Assembly (NCBI RefSeq): GCF_013407955.1
Contig: NZ_JACCBU010000001.1
Span: 5,456,001-5,520,000, forward strand
DNA length: 64,000 nucleotides
Reading direction: 5' to 3'
Source of the DNA: Microlunatus parietis
GTDB lineage: Bacteria > Actinomycetota > Actinomycetes > Propionibacteriales > Propionibacteriaceae
The position numbers were made by a program, and so were the translations under genes. A model generated the notes under the pieces. The model did not search any database. It was not told the DNA's origin and was given only the letters and a program-made list of their open reading frames with translations. Each line of letters opens with the position of its first letter. Position 1 is the first letter of the stretch. Positions 56,640-64,000 of this stretch are shown in pieces.

Positions 56640-57130
56640 TGCAGTACTCCTTCTCGTTGCGGTACGGCAAGCAGCTGCTCGAGCCGGTTCAGCACGGCGA
56701 CGAACTCGTCGTAGTGCGGCCGGTCCGCCGCCAAGGTTCGATAGGCCCGGTCGCCGAGCAGCGCGCGGCAGCGCTCCTGGTCCTCGTCCCGGGTCAGGTC
56801 CAGGCCGTGCTCGGCCAGCGTCTCCGCCGCGAGGGTACGGAGCCGGCGGCCGGACCGGGCGTCCACCTGGGAGGCGTGGCCCTGCAGCGTCCAGGACAGC
56901 CGGGCCACCTCCCGCCGGGCGCCGCGGTCCCGGCCGCGGTCGTTCGGCTCCGGCCAGCCGGCGTTGTCGCCGAACTCGGTGAACAGCCGGAACGATCCGA
57001 ACAGGGCGACCGCGACGGCGATCAGCAGGCACTTCAGCGGATCCAGCCCGACCAGCCAGGCCCCGCCGCCGAGAATCGCCGCGACGACCAGGACACCGAT
57101 CACCGTGGCCCGCAGTTCCGCCGGGTTCAC
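56636..57130 (-). CDS. Small membrane protein of the MoxR operon
   Basis: A 164-residue protein. Two hydrophobic helices fill residues about 8-50 (ATVIGVLVVAAILGGGAWLV and LIAVAVALFGSFRLF). A soluble helical part follows, with LRTLAAETLAEHGLDLTRDE and EFVAVLNRLEQLLAV. I do not recognise the family, though uncharacterised proteins with this layout are common in actinobacterial MoxR operons. GTG 57130 overlaps the stop of the DUF4129 gene, and its own stop overlaps the MoxR start. The role is unknown. Confidence 0.72.
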   Translation of the reverse strand: MNPAELRATVIGVLVVAAILGGGAWLVGLDPLKCLLIAVAVALFGSFRLFTEFGDNAGWPEPNDRGRDRGARREVARLSWTLQGHASQVDARSGRRLRTLAAETLAEHGLDLTRDEDQERCRALLGDRAYRTLAADRPHYDEFVAVLNRLEQLLAVPQREGVLH

Positions 57131-57927
57131 CGGTCGCGCTCCCGGTCCGCGCTGCCCGGGCTGCCCGCACTGCCCGGGCTGCCGCCGCGGCTGATCCGTT
57201 CCACCGCGTCGTCGGCGGCGGTCCAGTGCTCGGCCAGCGCGAACAGGGCCCGCTTGGCATCCCGTACGTCCTCGGCGGTGGCCGGTGTCGAGCCGAACCG
57301 GGCCGCGAGGTAGAGCTTGAGCAGCCGGCGGACCGGCTCCGGCGGCGCGGGCGTCCGGTCCAGCACGTCGACGGTGAACTCGGTCGGCGTCTCGGACCGC
57401 TCCCGGGGCACCCCGGACGCCTCGGCGGCCTCCTCGAGCGCCAGCCAGGCCCGGATGATCGCGTCGTTCGGGTCGGCGATCCGGTCCAGCAGCCGGGCCG
57501 CGGCCGCGGCGCCGCGGCGCAGCACCGGCAGTTCCGGCTCGACCTGGACCTGGGCCAGGCCCGCCCCGATCGGCACCGGCTCGTCCTCCAGGTCGGGCCG
57601 CAGCGCGCGGAACCGGCGCCAGATCAGCCAGGCGACGAAGCCGAGGACGGTCACGCCGGCGACGATGGCGAGGGTGAGCAGGACGTTGTCCAGCCAGCTC
57701 AGGTCCGGCGGAGGCTGCCGGTCCCGCGGCGGCGGTGTCGCGCTGGCGAACGGGTTGCTGATCGGCTGCGGCGGCCGCGACATCGGCGCCGGGGTGCCGA
57801 AGATCAGGCCCCACCGGTCGACCACGGTCCACGGACCGCCGACCCCCGCGGCGATCAGTGCCATCAGGCCGACGACGCCGGCCAGCACCAGCACCGCGCC
57901 GGCTGATCCAGATCTCGGTCGGCGCAC
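57127..57927 (-). CDS. DUF4129 domain membrane protein
   Basis: A 266-residue protein with two membrane helices (AVLVLAGVVGLMALIAAGVG near residue 15 and LLTLAIVAGVTVLGFVAWLI near 90). The cytoplasmic domain carries the DUF4129 pattern: DPNDAIIRAWLALEEAAEAS, ETPTEFTVDVL and LLKLYLAARFGS. DUF4129 proteins accompany MoxR and DUF58 genes in actinobacteria. It is the first gene of this five-gene operon. GTG 57927 is chosen because GAGGGGG lies eight bases upstream; GTG 57936 is an alternative. The last residues are a Gly-Ser-rich tail. Confidence 0.85.
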   Translation of the reverse strand: MRRPRSGSAGAVLVLAGVVGLMALIAAGVGGPWTVVDRWGLIFGTPAPMSRPPQPISNPFASATPPPRDRQPPPDLSWLDNVLLTLAIVAGVTVLGFVAWLIWRRFRALRPDLEDEPVPIGAGLAQVQVEPELPVLRRGAAAAARLLDRIADPNDAIIRAWLALEEAAEASGVPRERSETPTEFTVDVLDRTPAPPEPVRRLLKLYLAARFGSTPATAEDVRDAKRALFALAEHWTAADDAVERISRGGSPGSAGSPGSADRERDR

Positions 57928-57986
57928 GGTGATCACCCCCTCGTGGCGTGCCCTCAACCTATCCTCTCGTCCCGGCGCCGCGCGGG

Positions 57987-57992
57987 TAGAGT
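57987..57992 (+). promoter_or_regulatory. -10 box of a probable leaderless promoter
   Basis: TAGAGT ends seven bases before the GTG at 58000. Confidence 0.5.
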
Positions 57993-57999
57993 CGCCCCC

Positions 58000-58893
58000 G
58001 TGATCGAGCCCCACCACCAGACGGTCGAGGTGGCGGGCTGCCGTACCGACTGCTTCACGTATGCGGAAGGGGTCCCCGGCGGCCCCGTGGTGATCTTGGT
58101 GCACGGCTTCCGCGGTGATCATCACGGCCTCGCCCGGATCGCCGAGGAGCTGGCCGCGGCCGGCGGACCGTACCGGATCGTGGCACCGGACCTGCCCGGC
58201 TTCGGCATCTCCGAACCGTTCCCGGACCGGCCGCACGACCTGGCCGGCTACGCCGCCTGGCTGACCGCCTTCACCGCCGCGGTGGCCGGCGGCCGGCCGG
58301 TGATCATGGTCGGCCACTCGTTCGGTTCGATCATCGTCTCGGCCGCCCTGGCCGGCGGGCTGGCGGCCGAACGCGCCGTCCTGATCAACCCGATCGGAGC
58401 CCCGGCCCTGAGCGGCCCGCGCGGGATCCTCAGCCGGCTGGCGGTCGGCTACTACTGGCTCGGCGCGAGGCTGCCGGCGCCGGTCGGGCTGCCGCTGCTG
58501 CGCAGCCGGGCGATCACCCGGCTGCTCAGCGAGGTGATGGCGAAGACGAAGGATCCCGCGCTGCGCCGCTGGATCCATGATCAACATCGGCGGTACTTCG
58601 GCGCCTTCGCCGACCGCGACGTCGTGCTGGAGTCGTTCCGGGCGTCGGTGTCGTCGGACGTCAGCCAGTTCGCCGCCGAACTCGACCTGCCGGTGCTGCT
58701 GATCGCCGGCGAGGTCGACGACATCACCGCGCTGGACCGGCAGCGGATCCTGGCCGACCGGTTCCCGCGGGCGGACCTGGTGGTGGCCGAGGGCGTCGGG
58801 CACCTGATCCACTACGAGGCGCCGGCCCGGGCGGCCGAGGCGATCGGCGTCTTCGCGGGTCATACCCATGGCGTACCCGGCCCTGAGTCCTGA
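58000..58893 (+). CDS. Alpha/beta hydrolase
   Basis: A 297-residue hydrolase. The oxyanion loop is VVILVHGFRGDHHG, the nucleophile elbow GHSFGS, the acid Asp lies in AGEVDDITAL and the catalytic His in GVGHLIHYEAP. The cap region (about 135-190) is helical. Substrate unknown: an ester, lactone or lipid is typical. The GTG at 58000 has a TAGAGT box seven bases upstream, so the transcript is probably leaderless. It is divergent from the MoxR operon and its start region contains no further clear operator. Confidence 0.88.
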   Translation: MIEPHHQTVEVAGCRTDCFTYAEGVPGGPVVILVHGFRGDHHGLARIAEELAAAGGPYRIVAPDLPGFGISEPFPDRPHDLAGYAAWLTAFTAAVAGGRPVIMVGHSFGSIIVSAALAGGLAAERAVLINPIGAPALSGPRGILSRLAVGYYWLGARLPAPVGLPLLRSRAITRLLSEVMAKTKDPALRRWIHDQHRRYFGAFADRDVVLESFRASVSSDVSQFAAELDLPVLLIAGEVDDITALDRQRILADRFPRADLVVAEGVGHLIHYEAPARAAEAIGVFAGHTHGVPGPES

Positions 58894-59234
58894 TCCCGCC
58901 CCAGTAGGGCTACCCCTACCGCAAGATCGGTAGACAGCCTGATGGAGATGGCGCGCGGCAACTGCGAGGGTTGAGCCGTGCCGAACCCTGCTGCGCCAAA
59001 CCGTGCTGTGCCAAACCGTGATGGGCACCCCGGCTCCGGGAGGTTGGGTGATGGGCCACGGATCGTTAGTGTCGGGGCCGTGAGTACCGCATTGCCCGGT
59101 GGCCGGGTGGGTGTGGCGCCGCTTGCGCGCCACCTACCTGTGCTACGCATGGGCCCTGTGGAACGGTTTGACCCGGCCGGCCGGGTGATCCCTGTGGGAC
59201 GGACGGGGTCGATGGAACGAGTTGGCGAACCGTC
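58894..59234. other. Leader region of about 340 bases before the DMT-like gene
   Basis: This holds no gene I can support with confidence. An 86-codon frame from GTG 58978 ends at 59238 and overlaps the next start (GTGA), which could couple translation. Its residues (MGPVERFDPAGRVIPVGRT and similar) match nothing known to me. A three-unit tandem repeat lies at its beginning. Confidence 0.4.
58976..59020 (+). repeat. Three tandem 15-base units
   Basis: The units are CCGTGCCGAACCCTG, CTGCGCCAAACCGTG and CTGTGCCAAACCGTG. Units two and three differ at one base. Confidence 0.7.
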
Positions 59235-60308
59235 GTGACGCCGAACAGCCTGTTGACCCTTCTCGCGGTCGGCATCGCCGTGTGCGACGCCGCCTGCTTC
59301 GCGTTCGGCGCGATCCTGCAGCACGACGCCGTCCGCCGCACCATTTCGACTCCGAACGGTGAGAACGCCACCCTCGGCCTGCGCGGCATGCTCGCGTTGC
59401 TCCGCCAGCGGCGCTGGCTGGCCGGGCTTGCCCTGATCGCGCTCGGCGCGGGCCTGCACGTGGTCGCGCTGATCCTGGCGCCGGTCTCGGTGGTCCAGCC
59501 GATCGGCGTCCTCGGCGTGCCGCTCGCCGTGATCGTCGCCGCCCGCCGCGGCCACGAGCACGCGACCCGTGGCGTGGTGGCCGGGATCGCCATCTCGGTC
59601 GTCGGTACGGCAGCGTTCGTCTGGCTCACTGCGGGCAAGGCGACCTCGGTGCCGCTGACCGGCGAGACCCTGGTGCTGGCCGGGGTCCTGGTCGGCCTGC
59701 TGGTCGGCGCCGCGATCATGGTCGCCAAGGTCAATCAGGGCTGGGTCCGGGCGCTCGGCTGCGCGTTCGGCGGGGCGGCGGCGTTCGGCCTGGTCGCGGC
59801 GGGCATGCGGGCCCTGTCGCAGCTCATCGCCGGCGACATCACCCGGATCACCCAGCCGGTCGTCATCGGTACGTTGCTCGGCATCATCGCCGCGGCCGCG
59901 GTCGGCGGCACCCTGGTGCAGCAGGCCTACACGGTCGGCTCGCCGGAGGTCGTGCTCGCCTGTGTCACGGTGACCGACCCCTTCGTCGCCGTACTCATCG
60001 GGCTGATGTTGCTCGGCGAAGGCAGGGACATGGATCCGCTGACCGGGCTCGGGATGGCCGCCGCGGCCGTGGTCGCCACGGTCGGCGTGTTCGTACTCGC
60101 CCGGCATCATCCCGACGCCAAGAAGCAGCAGGACCAGGACGGGGACCGCGATGCGGGTACCAGCGGTCCGCGCGGGGAAATCGGCACCGGAGCACCGGAC
60201 GCCGCCACCGAACTCGGCCTGCGCGATCAGTCGATCGGCATGCCGTCGCCCGCACCGGGCGACAACGACCCGAAGAGGACACTCGATGAAAATCCTGCTT
60301 GGCGCTGA
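59235..60308 (+). CDS. Membrane protein, DMT/EamA- or NIPA-like
   Basis: A 357-residue protein with nine or ten predicted helices: VGIAVCDAACFAFGAILQHDA at the start (in two parts), HVVALILAPVSVVQPIGVLG and SPEVVLACVTVTDPFVAVL. The pattern of paired halves with a Pro-rich fourth helix fits the drug/metabolite transporter superfamily, close to the actinobacterial DMT or NIPA-like proteins. A hydrophilic tail of about 65 residues follows, rich in Asp, Gly and Pro, and its last part overlaps the start of the glycosyltransferase gene by 23 bases. GTG 59235 is used. The overlap suggests co-expression with the glycosyltransferase; the transported compound is unknown. Confidence 0.75.
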   Translation: MTPNSLLTLLAVGIAVCDAACFAFGAILQHDAVRRTISTPNGENATLGLRGMLALLRQRRWLAGLALIALGAGLHVVALILAPVSVVQPIGVLGVPLAVIVAARRGHEHATRGVVAGIAISVVGTAAFVWLTAGKATSVPLTGETLVLAGVLVGLLVGAAIMVAKVNQGWVRALGCAFGGAAAFGLVAAGMRALSQLIAGDITRITQPVVIGTLLGIIAAAAVGGTLVQQAYTVGSPEVVLACVTVTDPFVAVLIGLMLLGEGRDMDPLTGLGMAAAAVVATVGVFVLARHHPDAKKQQDQDGDRDAGTSGPRGEIGTGAPDAATELGLRDQSIGMPSPAPGDNDPKRTLDENPAWR

Positions 60309-61485
60309 CACCTATCCGCCCAACGTCAACGGTGCCTCCACCTTCACCCACACCCTGGCGAACGGCCTCGCGGCGCGTGGCCACGAGGTCCACGTCGTGT
60401 GCCCGTCGGTCGACGGTCCGCCCACCACCCGGGTCGTCGACGGCGTGACCGAGCACCGGATCAGGTCCTACCGCTACCCGCTGCACGAGAGCCTCCGGAT
60501 CTGCACCCCCTGGCAGGCGCTGCCGGCGATCGACCGGCTGATCCGGGACCTGCAGCCGGAGGTCGTGCACTCGCAGTCGCACATGCTGGTCGGTCGCGGC
60601 GTGCTCCGGTGGGCCGCCCGCCAGGGCGTCCCCTCGATCGCGACCAACCACTTCATGCCGGGCAACGTGCTGGGCTACCTGCCGCTGCCGAAGGCCCTGT
60701 ACGGCCCCGTGTCGCGCTGGTGCTGGAACGACCTCGGCCGCGTGTTCAGCCGGGCCGACGCGATCACCGCGCCGACGCCGCTCGCGGTCCAGGTGATGCA
60801 GGACAACACCGTGATCACCGGTGCCCGGGCGATCTCCTGCGGCATCGAGACCGACAAGTACTGGCGGGCCACCCAGGCGGCCGCCGCCCCGATGACGCCG
60901 ACCATCCTGTTCGTGGGCCGGCTGGACGCGGAGAAGCACGTCGACCAGTTGATCAAGGCCGTCGCCCGGTTCCCGCTGGACCGGCCGGTGCGGCTGGAGA
61001 TCGTGGGCAACGGCGACCGGCGGGCCTCCCTGGAGTCGCTGGCGGGCCGGCTCGGGCTCGGCGACCGGGTCAGGTTCCTCGGCTTCGTGGACGACGACGA
61101 GCTGTTGCGGGCGTACGGCCGGGCCTCGGTGTTCTGCATGCCCGGCGTCTCGGAGCTGCAGAGCATCGTCACCCTGGAGGCGATGTCGGCCGGCAAGCCG
61201 GTCGTCGCCGCCGACGCCGTCGCGCTGCCGCACCTGGTGCACCCGGGCGAGAACGGCTGGCTGTTCACGCCCGGCAACATCGACGAGCTGTCCGACCGGC
61301 TGCTCAGCCTGATCGCCGACCCGGCCCTGCGCCGCCGGATGGGCGCGGCCAGCCGGAAGATCGTCGAGAAGCACAGCATCGGCGCCACCCTGGACGCGTT
61401 CGAGGGGCTCTACCGGCAGGTCCAGCCGTCCGGCCGACTGGTCTCGCTCAAGAAGCACCGCCGGTTCTCCCGCCGCGCAGCCTGA
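60286..61485 (+). CDS. GT4-family glycosyltransferase (PimB/MgtA-like)
   Basis: A 399-residue GT-B enzyme. The N-terminal domain starts MKILLGADTYPPNVNGASTF, followed by the conserved HSQSHMLVGRGVL and TNHFMPGN. The donor domain has ILFVGRLDAEKHVDQLIKA, and the EX7E motif reads in ELQSIVTLEAMSAGKPVV. This layout fits GDP-mannose-dependent alpha-mannosyltransferases that make phosphatidylinositol mannosides or glycolipids in actinobacteria, but the sugar is inferred only from overall likeness. The ATG lies inside the end of the previous gene. A basic tail (KKHRRFSRRAA) may bind the membrane. Confidence 0.88.
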   Translation: MKILLGADTYPPNVNGASTFTHTLANGLAARGHEVHVVCPSVDGPPTTRVVDGVTEHRIRSYRYPLHESLRICTPWQALPAIDRLIRDLQPEVVHSQSHMLVGRGVLRWAARQGVPSIATNHFMPGNVLGYLPLPKALYGPVSRWCWNDLGRVFSRADAITAPTPLAVQVMQDNTVITGARAISCGIETDKYWRATQAAAAPMTPTILFVGRLDAEKHVDQLIKAVARFPLDRPVRLEIVGNGDRRASLESLAGRLGLGDRVRFLGFVDDDELLRAYGRASVFCMPGVSELQSIVTLEAMSAGKPVVAADAVALPHLVHPGENGWLFTPGNIDELSDRLLSLIADPALRRRMGAASRKIVEKHSIGATLDAFEGLYRQVQPSGRLVSLKKHRRFSRRAA

Positions 61486-61498
61486 TCCTTCCCGCGCC

Positions 61499-61519
61499 CT
61501 GAGCCTGTCGAAGGGCAAA
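61499..61519 (+). repeat. Dispersed intergenic repeat, copy 3
   Basis: CTGAGCCTGTCGAAGGGCAAA, preceded by CGCC, lies between the glycosyltransferase and pdxS genes. It shares 20 of 21 bases with the copy at 40417. Confidence 0.75.
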
Positions 61520-61594
61520 GGTGGATCGGCGGGCTGAAGGAGGTACGTTGCTCCCGTTCCCCGGCCGAAGCGCTGGGGAGAGGGAGGAACGACG

Positions 61595-62494
<900 letters not shown>

Positions 62495-62510
62495 TCGAGG
62501 CAGTGACGTT

Positions 62511-62549
62511 GTGGACTATCCGGCCGCGCAGGGCGGACGGATAGTCCAC
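62511..62549. terminator. Hairpin between convergent pdxS and M15-like genes
   Basis: GTGGACTATCCG and CGGATAGTCCAC are perfect 12-base arms around 15 bases. It begins 17 bases after the pdxS stop and lies 29 bases beyond the end of the convergent gene, so it could serve both. There is no clear T-run. Confidence 0.65.
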
Positions 62550-62577
62550 GGTCCCGATGACGGCCAGGCGATCGTGG

Positions 62578-63237
62578 TCAGAACGCCTGATTCGCGAACC
62601 CGTGCGTCGCGACGGCCCACATCATGGACATCCACACGCTGCTGGTCGTGTGCGGGTCTCCGGTCACTCCCAGTCGCGACTTCGCCGTGTCGAACGCGCT
62701 CTGGGTCAGCGGACCCCAGTCGCCGTCGACCACCAGGTTGGAACCGATGAAGTTGTTGCACATGGCCTGGACGAACTTGCAGTCGCTTGACGCGGCCTTC
62801 ACGCACCGCGGCGGCAGGTCGCCGAAATCGGCGTGGATGTGGTCCGCGTGCGCCGAGTTGTACCACCCGTCGAGCACGTACCGGAATCGGCGGCGGCACG
62901 ATGCGTCCACCGCCAGGTAGCGGCGGCGGATCGACTGGGTGCCGGACGCGTGGGCCTGGTCCAGCGGCGAGCTGGTGGTGCCGTTCGACCACCGCACGTG
63001 GTCGAGGTCCATGGCGGTGCCGGCACCGTGCTGGCCCGCCTTGTTGACGTAGAAGCCGGCCGACACCAGGTAGCTCACGCTGCCGTACGCCTCGGACTGG
63101 CTGCGCAGGTCGCGGATCCACACCACGAGCCGGTCGTAGAACGACTGCGTGCAGTTCCACGTCCGCGGCGTGGTGTTGCCACGGTTCGAGCGCCAGTAGT
63201 AGACCGGCGTGCCGTCGATGTTGCTGAAGCTGATCAT
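62578..63237 (-). CDS. Extensin-like / M15-type peptidase with peptidoglycan-binding domain
   Basis: A 219-residue protein. The N-terminal domain (about 1-135) has SAGFYVNKAGQHGAGTAMDL and AHADHIHADFGD, giving the His, Asp and His ligands of zinc in extensin-like and D-Ala-D-Ala carboxypeptidase folds. The C-terminal part (about 150-219) has VVDGDWGPLTQSAFDTAK, a peptidoglycan-binding type 1 domain. No signal peptide is visible from ATG 63237, which has GGGAG upstream; export may use another route or the true start may differ. The preceding gene on the same strand ends 13 bases away, so the two may be co-transcribed. Confidence 0.75.
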   Translation of the reverse strand: MISFSNIDGTPVYYWRSNRGNTTPRTWNCTQSFYDRLVVWIRDLRSQSEAYGSVSYLVSAGFYVNKAGQHGAGTAMDLDHVRWSNGTTSSPLDQAHASGTQSIRRRYLAVDASCRRRFRYVLDGWYNSAHADHIHADFGDLPPRCVKAASSDCKFVQAMCNNFIGSNLVVDGDWGPLTQSAFDTAKSRLGVTGDPHTTSSVWMSMMWAVATHGFANQAF

Positions 63238-63250
63238 GTCTCCCGCCCCC

Positions 63251-64000
63251 TCAGACCTTCGCCGTGACGATGCGGCCGTCGGCGAGCCAGTACGACCGGT
63301 CGTCGAGCAGGCCGACGGCCTGCCCACCGGACCGGGCCAGCGAACGCCGCGGGCCGGTCAACCCGGCGGAACCTGCCATGGCGTTGGCGACCCAGGTCCC
63401 GGCGTCGAAGGACTTCACGGCCGTATCGACGAGTCGGGTGTCCGGTGTCCACCCGAGACCGTCGGCAGAGCGAGCCAGCAGGCTGCCGCTCGCATCGACC
63501 GTGGACAGGACCCAGCCTGAGGCGTCGCCGCCGACGGCCGTCGCGGTGAACTCGTCGGTGTACTCGAGACCACGCGTGGGCACCGTCGCCCAGCCGCGTT
63601 CGGTGCGGCGCAGCACGATGCGCTTCCGCGGCGCGCGTTCGAGGGTCAGCTGCGCGCCGACGGCGAGCGCAACGCCGCCGTACGCGCCGCTGGCGGTGAG
63701 GTGCCCGTCGACGCCGTCGAGTCGGGTGGCCTGCCGCCACGACACGCCATCGGTGGATTCCCAGACCGCCGGTACGGTGCGGTCCGCGCCGACGGCCAGC
63801 AGCACGCCGCCGGCCGCGGACAGGCTGTTGAGTTCGGCGGCGCCGAGCCCGCGGGTCGGCCGGGCCGATCCGTCGGCGCCGACGCGGACCCAGCCGCCGC
63901 GGGTGCGGCCGAGGATGTGCACGGTGTCGCCGAGCCGGGCGACGCCGACGGCCCGGTCGATCCTGGTGGCAGCGGTGGCTGTGGGGGTGCCGGCGATCGC
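63251..64000 (-). CDS. Beta-propeller-like protein, N-terminus outside the window
   Basis: The frame is open from the right window edge to the stop at 63251 (249 codons seen). Repeating short strands with aromatic pairs appear: AVWESTDGVSWRQATRLDG, GWATVPTRGLEYTDEF and ADGLGWTPDTRLVD. They resemble the sialidase or BNR-type blades of a beta-propeller. The visible beginning (ATAATRIDRAVGVARLGD) looks like the start of a mature exported domain. The true start lies outside the window, so signal peptide and full length are unknown. It precedes the M15-like gene by 13 bases. No catalytic residues can be assigned. Confidence 0.65.
   Translation of the reverse strand, partial: AIAGTPTATAATRIDRAVGVARLGDTVHILGRTRGGWVRVGADGSARPTRGLGAAELNSLSAAGGVLLAVGADRTVPAVWESTDGVSWRQATRLDGVDGHLTASGAYGGVALAVGAQLTLERAPRKRIVLRRTERGWATVPTRGLEYTDEFTATAVGGDASGWVLSTVDASGSLLARSADGLGWTPDTRLVDTAVKSFDAGTWVANAMAGSAGLTGPRRSLARSGGQAVGLLDDRSYWLADGRIVTAKV

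Overview
The window is high-GC DNA with GTG and TTG starts, tightly overlapping genes (ATGA, GTGA) and many TANNNT boxes six or seven bases before a start codon. This points to an actinobacterium. A member of the Propionibacteriales (Microlunatus- or Kribbella-like) is my guess; nothing in the window fixes the genus.

Layout. 1-3.6 kb: truncated GT2 glycosyltransferase, a divergent GT-C-like membrane protein, and an OmpR/HisKA two-component pair. 3.6-6.5 kb: exported protein and an ECF42-type sigma factor with its DGPF partner. 6.6-11.5 kb: LacI regulator, twin operators, a sugar-binding lipoprotein without permeases, and a GH43 enzyme. 11.5-17.6 kb: FadR-type regulator and an operon of MHS transporter, PxpA, PxpB and a PxpC-biotin carboxylase-BCCP fusion. 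17.6-21.9 kb: accessory block with a tmRNA-end-like element, a probable exported toxin with a downstream partner, an XRE-TPR regulator and an NnrE/NnrD-like protein. 21.8-28.1 kb: LacI regulator, paired operators, an AfuA/FbpA-type ABC importer and a fumarase-superfamily lyase.

28.2-34.5 kb: DUF4091/GH123-like secreted protein, GT61 transferase, phosphotransferase and MarR regulator. 34.5-38.5 kb: ankyrin lipoprotein, then a GntR regulator whose palindrome recurs at the promoter of a cytosine deaminase-like and MFS operon. 38.5-42.6 kb: decayed zone with an IS30 element, a structured palindrome, a class A beta-lactamase-like protein and a multiply frameshifted gene. 42.6-47.4 kb: drug-efflux-type ABC pair, TetR regulator, FmdB-like protein, and an operon with an ECF sigma factor between two O6-alkylguanine-DNA alkyltransferases. 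47.5-53.5 kb: redox genes and a frameshifted FAD monooxygenase with its TetR regulator. 53.5-58 kb: MoxR/DUF58/DUF4129 operon. 58-64 kb: hydrolase, DMT-like membrane protein, GT4 transferase, PdxS, and two genes for probable cell-wall or secreted proteins.

Themes. Catabolic modules are each paired with a local repressor whose palindromic operator can be read in the DNA. The most unusual items are the lactamase-biotin carboxylase fusion, the alkyltransferase-sigma-alkyltransferase operon, the mini tmRNA-like element beside the toxin locus, and a dense GATC-centred motif (TGATCA, AAGATCAA) through many genes.
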